Positions 6,906 to 10,036 of a DNA stretch of 10,036 bases are shown piece by piece. The DNA is from JBAPRR01 sp049281195 (GTDB lineage Bacteria; Actinomycetota; Acidimicrobiia; Acidimicrobiales; CAVXTF01): NCBI GenBank assembly GCA_049281195.1, contig JBAPRR010000247.1, positions 1 through 10,036 on the forward strand, written 5' to 3'. The notes under the pieces are model-generated. The model worked only from the letters and a program-made list of their open reading frames with translations, did no database searches and had not been told where the DNA came from. The position numbers were made by a program, and so were the translations under genes. Numbering within the stretch: the stretch's first letter is position 1; each line of letters starts with the position of its first letter.

Positions 6906-7665
6906 AGAAACGTGATCGCATACTCGAAGAGCTTCGATGGACGGTCAGTTCCACGTGCGGGGAACTGACGGCTATTCCGAAGGGATGGCTTGCGACAACT
7001 CCGGAGCTCCCTCTTGTCCGCGGTCTAAATCACGTTCGGTTCACCGAGCCGGTGGATTTCGACGAGTGCATTTCGACCGCCGACCATTACATGAGGGACA
7101 AGCCGTTCAGGCACATCGTGGTCGAAGACGAATCGAGCGGGGACGTTCTCGAACCCTTATTTCGTAAGCAGCATTGGACTGTCGGGCGCAATTTAGGCAT
7201 GTCGTTGGACGATGAACCGCAACGCCAGGTCGACGGTACGGTCGTGGTCGAGCTTGACGAACACCAGATGATCGAGCTCATGAGGTTGTGGGAGCGTGAT
7301 GAGCACGTTGGCATCACCGACGAACATCTGGTGCAGCTCGACGAGTACAACAAGCTTTCCGGGCGACTGTGGAACGAAATGTGCTTCGGGTTCTTCGACG
7401 GATCGAAGCCTGTGGCGATCTGCAAACTTCGGACTCATTTGAGGACCGGATGGGTGGAAGCCGTCTACACGCTGCCCGAGTACAGGGGCCGGGGTTACGC
7501 GAGGGTCGCGGTAACACATGCGACGGAGCTCGCCAGGTCAGGTGGGTTCGACCTGATTTCATCCAGGCCGACGACGAGGACTGGCCGAAGAACCTGTATG
7601 CCGACATCGGATTCAGGCCTGTCCTCCACACCTGGGTGTTCGGTCGAGACCTCGGATATACCTGA
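6893..7665 (+). pseudogene. GNAT-family acetyltransferase with a frameshift near the C-terminus
   Basis: Two-part acetyltransferase: an N-terminal half (residues 1-105) without obvious motif, then a GNAT domain. The acetyl-CoA-binding motif A is clear, EAVYTLPEYRGRGYARVAV (residues 189-207, Q/RxxGxG/A type RGRGYA). After Ile222 the frame turns into low-quality sequence rich in Arg, Thr and Ser that runs to 7702, while the -1 frame gives the expected GNAT ending, ADDEDWPKNLYADIGFRPV, stopping at 7665. Adding one T to the TTT at 7557-7559 restores a 257-aa protein of normal length. This is either a real 1-nt deletion or an error in the T run; no convincing programmed slippery heptamer is present. 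Without repair, the lost part includes the motif B region and last strand, so activity would be doubtful. The ATG start is at most a few bases from the predicted transcription start. Confidence 0.75.
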
Positions 7666-7712
7666 CCGGGCCCTCAAGGCACCGTCTAGGCGAGGCCCTT
7701 AATCTTCGGGTC

Positions 7713-8384
7713 GTGGAAGACAGGATCAGTGCCGGACTTTGGATCGAGCTCGCCCAGTCCGAAGTAGGCCACTACGGCAGCCGAGCGCAACTGCTCATGT
7801 CGCATCAGGGGATATCGAGCGCTTGGTGGGGGTCCAATCAGAAGCCAAACCGCATTGATCTCCCGCGCGTTCTGGACGAGTTTTCGGTGCTCGGCGTCTA
7901 CGAAGTGGGCCCTGAGTTCGCCCCGCCAGATGTTCCGGCGTGGGTAAGCGGAATGCACTTCATGCGCACACCAAGGCCGGGCCAGGGGATCCTCACCGGA
8001 GCTGAGACCACCGGGATCCTGCTCGTCCTGATCAGTCCAAAGAGGCCGGAAGCCGCGAATTCCTTGCGCGACTGGGGGGACTTCGTTCACATTCGCCATA
8101 TCGTCGAAGCGGCGGTCCCCGGATACTCGATGATCACGCCATACGAGAGTGCAGACACCTCCGATCCGAGGTACATGCATCTTTACGAGATGGATACGAC
8201 CGATCCCGAAGCCACTTTCAAGTCGATGACTCCTCGGGTGTCGAGCATGCTCGGGGAGCCTGGTACGCCTAACTACGACGATTGGGCTTGGAACAAGGAC
8301 CTGAGAATCTTCTATGTGAACAGCTTCAAACGAGCTGGATCCATCGTTTCGACGGAGGCGTCAAGGGTTCCTCGCGGGACTTAG
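7713..8384 (+). CDS. EthD-like alpha/beta-barrel protein of unknown function
   Basis: Cytoplasmic protein of 223 aa with no signal peptide or membrane segment. The second half resembles EthD-type and related dimeric alpha/beta-barrel proteins: a strand (GILLVLISPKRPEA, residues 101-114), a helix with RDWGDFVHIRHIVEAAVPGY (119-138, including the HIRHI and PGY typical of EthD-like proteins), then RYMHLYEMDTTDPEATFKSM (153-172), where MHLYEMD is the usual central strand. The first half (WIELAQSEVGHYG, then SVLGVYEVG) may form a second, degenerate barrel unit, which would fit the double length. EthD-like proteins act near oxidations of ethers, aromatics and polyketides, although EthD has no settled reaction. 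GTG start without a ribosome site. Its last 24 bases overlap the 3' end of the TetR gene on the other strand. Confidence 0.65.
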   Translation: MEDRISAGLWIELAQSEVGHYGSRAQLLMSHQGISSAWWGSNQKPNRIDLPRVLDEFSVLGVYEVGPEFAPPDVPAWVSGMHFMRTPRPGQGILTGAETTGILLVLISPKRPEAANSLRDWGDFVHIRHIVEAAVPGYSMITPYESADTSDPRYMHLYEMDTTDPEATFKSMTPRVSSMLGEPGTPNYDDWAWNKDLRIFYVNSFKRAGSIVSTEASRVPRGT

Positions 8385-8984
8385 CGCCGCCTCGAACACC
8401 GCGACTACGTCCTGACCCAACAGATCGATGGGGCTCGTACCGGTCTGAACGAGCGACATGAGCAGTGATAGCCAAATGGTCGTCAAGCCGCTTGCCATTG
8501 CCGTGGGGTCAAGATCCGCACGGAGCGTCTCGCGCAACTGAAGACTCTCGAGGCCGTCGGCCAGCCCTTTCCTCAACTGGTCGAGAGCCGGTATGCCGAT
8601 CAGGCGCACCGTGAACTCCGGTTCGAGGCCGGCGAGCACGCGTCTGGCCAGGGGATGATCCCCGAGCGCATCGACGAAGCCGAGCATCAAGCGCAGCCAG
8701 TCTCCGATCACGTCTTCGGTTCTGACCCCGGCCAGACCATCTTCGATCTCGCCGGCCGCGTCTTCGTCTACTGCTGCAATGAAGAGCGCTTCCTTGTTGG
8801 CGAAGTACGGGTAGATCGCTGTCGGACTCAGGCCGGCATCACGCGAGATGGCGGAAAGCGAGGTCGACCGGTAGCCCTCACGCGCGAACCTCACGATGGC
8901 GGCCTGGAGGATCGCCCGCCTGGTCCGCTCGCTCTTTGTCGTGGCCTGTTGGTCGGTCGGGGTTCCGCCCACCCCGGCTGTCAC
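8361..8984 (-). CDS. TetR-family transcriptional regulator
   Basis: Dimeric DNA-binding repressor of 207 aa. The N-terminal TetR helix-turn-helix occupies about residues 20-68: SERTRRAILQAAIVRFAREG, then TSLSAISRDAGLSPTAIYPYF, with NKEALF closing helix 4. The C-terminal domain (about 75-207), alpha-helical and variable, should bind a hydrophobic ligand. The GTG start overlaps the stop of the upstream diiron oxygenase gene in GTGA (8984-8981), and GGGA lies 7 nt upstream inside that gene, so the two are cotranscribed and probably translationally coupled. The palindrome around the operon promoter is its likely operator, giving autoregulation relieved by the oxygenase's substrate or product. Its 3' end overlaps the EthD-like gene by 24 bp. 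Confidence 0.93.
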   Translation of the reverse strand: MTAGVGGTPTDQQATTKSERTRRAILQAAIVRFAREGYRSTSLSAISRDAGLSPTAIYPYFANKEALFIAAVDEDAAGEIEDGLAGVRTEDVIGDWLRLMLGFVDALGDHPLARRVLAGLEPEFTVRLIGIPALDQLRKGLADGLESLQLRETLRADLDPTAMASGLTTIWLSLLMSLVQTGTSPIDLLGQDVVAVFEAALSPARNP

Positions 8985-9964
8985 GCCGGATTCCCACTCT
9001 TATCGACTCCGCAGACCTTGCGCCAAATAACGGGAATCTTTCCGGGAACGAAGGCCCGTGCTTCCATCAGTGCGCCCAAGATCGGGCGAAGTGCACGGTG
9101 CTTGAGATCGATGCGTTGAGGAGTGTGGTTTGCCGCGCGCCATGTCTTCCATCCGGGGAGGCCAATGACGCGGTACACACCCGGATTGACGATTCCGGCG
9201 AACATTCCTGCGGCCATCAGAGGCGAGACGTGCCTCACCATGAACCGATCAATGGGGCTGGCGGACTCCCACAGCTCGGGAAGCACCACCCGCGCAAATG
9301 CAAGGTGGCGCGCTTCTTCCTGGCGGTGATAGCGGTTGACCGCTCTGATGAACGGATCTGTGCCCGGGTGCTCTCCGGCGAGCTTCTGGAGTAGATCCGG
9401 GATCTCTTCTCCGGTGAGCACCGCTACACAAAACATTGCGGGCATCGCGGCCAGCAGTGGAACGGCCAGGGAGTGCAAAAGACGCGCAGCTTTGGTTTCG
9501 AACGGGTTCTGCGCCCGTGGCTTTAGCTGGGAGATCATCCGCAAGAACAAGCGTGAATGCCGCGTCTCCTCACCGATCTCGTGGAGAATGTAAATGACAC
9601 GCGGGTCGTCGAAGTCCCTGTTGAGGATATCGATAGAGAAACCGCCCATCAGGATCGACTCGAAGCGAACTCCGGTTCCTGCGATCGAAGCGATCTCTTC
9701 TCGCGACAGAAGCGCCTTCTGTTCTGCCGTCAGGTCGAGGCCCAGTCCGGCCACGCTCATCAGTTCGTCGGGAAGCAGCTGGCCCTCGCCGACCTGGCCC
9801 GGGACCGCCTCGTCCGGTTCGACGACCCTCTTCAGCGAAAGGTTGGAGAGCCGCTCGACGCGTTCGGTGGCACCTCGACGCGCCGATATTGAGCGGGAAC
9901 TCGCCTCTTCGCCCTCTGGTTGGGTATCCGACTTGCTGTCAGTACGGGGGCTGGTGATCGTCAT
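8981..9964 (-). CDS. AurF-like non-haem diiron oxygenase
   Basis: Soluble four-helix-bundle diiron protein of the AurF (p-aminobenzoate N-oxygenase) superfamily. Numbered from the upstream ATG at 9973, the ligand set is E105 (RFES), E136 and H139 (EETRH), E189 or E190 (TGEE), H216 and E220/H223 (YHRQEEARH). The ExxH, GEE and HxxxExxH pattern, and the 27-residue gap from E189 to H216, match the four-Glu three-His set known for AurF. Residues 1-60 are polar and probably disordered. AurF turns aryl amines into nitro compounds; relatives hydroxylate or desaturate other substrates, so the reaction here is open. The start is placed at the ATG at 9964, not 9973, because the TATAAT box overlaps the latter, giving 327 aa and a leaderless mRNA. 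It heads an operon with the TetR gene. Confidence 0.88.
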   Translation of the reverse strand: MTITSPRTDSKSDTQPEGEEASSRSISARRGATERVERLSNLSLKRVVEPDEAVPGQVGEGQLLPDELMSVAGLGLDLTAEQKALLSREEIASIAGTGVRFESILMGGFSIDILNRDFDDPRVIYILHEIGEETRHSRLFLRMISQLKPRAQNPFETKAARLLHSLAVPLLAAMPAMFCVAVLTGEEIPDLLQKLAGEHPGTDPFIRAVNRYHRQEEARHLAFARVVLPELWESASPIDRFMVRHVSPLMAAGMFAGIVNPGVYRVIGLPGWKTWRAANHTPQRIDLKHRALRPILGALMEARAFVPGKIPVIWRKVCGVDKSGNPA

Positions 9965-9971
9965 GAGAGTC

Positions 9972-9999
9972 ATTATATGGATTTGAGGAAATTTGTCAA
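9972..9999 (-). promoter_or_regulatory. Strong promoter of the diiron oxygenase-TetR operon
   Basis: TTGACA (9999-9994) and TATAAT (9977-9972) are both exact consensus hexamers with a 16-bp spacer. The -10 box runs into the first in-frame ATG (9973-9971), so transcription should begin at about 9965, one base before the ATG at 9964-9962. The product would be a leaderless mRNA starting at the fourth codon of the longest frame. This is the only perfect promoter seen in the window. Confidence 0.75.
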
Positions 10000-10008
10000 A
10001 CCCTCAAA
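9982..10008. promoter_or_regulatory. Inverted repeat around the -35 box, likely TetR operator
   Basis: TTTGAGG (9982-9988) and CCTCAAA (10002-10008) form perfect 7-bp arms around 13 bp; an inner TTTGtCAAA palindrome (9992-10000) is nested nearly at the centre and contains the -35 hexamer TTGACA on the minus strand. A 27-bp symmetric site covering the -35 and most of the spacer is ideally placed to block RNA polymerase. Assignment to the TetR protein encoded second in the operon is inference from position. Confidence 0.6.
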
Positions 10009-10036
10009 AAGTTGTCCAGATCGCCGTGCCGACATT

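Noticed and set aside
7550..7565. Programmed -1 frameshifting in the GNAT gene.
   Set aside because: The site GATTTCA does not fit an X-XXY-YYZ slippery heptamer and no strong downstream stem was evident; a simple deletion explains it better.

Overview
The window is chromosomal DNA from a moderately GC-rich actinobacterium. The most likely group is the Acidimicrobiia or a close relative. The main clue is the secreted protein at the left end, whose C-terminus is built from GYWLVGSDGGVYAFG-type repeats, a module I associate with that class. Many GTG and TTG starts, few Shine-Dalgarno sequences and several -10-like boxes about 7 nt before a start codon (suggesting leaderless mRNAs) fit the same picture. 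Taxonomy is inference from protein style, not from a marker gene.

Layout, left to right. (1) 29-1972, minus: large exported protein with signal peptide, Ig-like region, IPT/TIG domain and six C-terminal repeats of about 43 residues, possibly a beta-propeller. (2) 1973-2787: mostly non-coding DNA holding a direct repeat, short palindromes and one small possible gene or gene remnant (2278-2487, minus). (3) 2788-4257, minus: divergent glucuronate isomerase (UxaC) family protein with no other uronate genes beside it. (4) 4344-6503, plus: lipoprotein, 12-TM MFS transporter with a canonical motif A, and a small ABM-like alpha/beta-barrel protein. (5) 6512-6871, minus: VOC/glyoxalase-fold protein, divergent from (6) 6893-7665, plus: a GNAT acetyltransferase broken by an apparent 1-nt deletion near its C-terminus. 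(7) 7713-8384, plus: EthD-like protein whose 3' end overlaps (8) the minus-strand pair at 8361-9973: an AurF-like diiron oxygenase followed, with a GTGA stop/start overlap, by a TetR regulator.

The best-supported functional unit is the diiron oxygenase-TetR pair. Its promoter has exact TTGACA and TATAAT hexamers, sits inside a palindrome that looks like a TetR operator, and has its -10 box overlapping the first possible ATG. The real start is therefore probably the ATG three codons downstream, on a leaderless transcript. The TetR protein probably represses its own operon. The rest is a mosaic of small, mostly single-gene units. The GNAT frameshift may be a genuine mutation or an error in a T run. 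No RNA genes, IS elements, CRISPR arrays or phage genes were seen.
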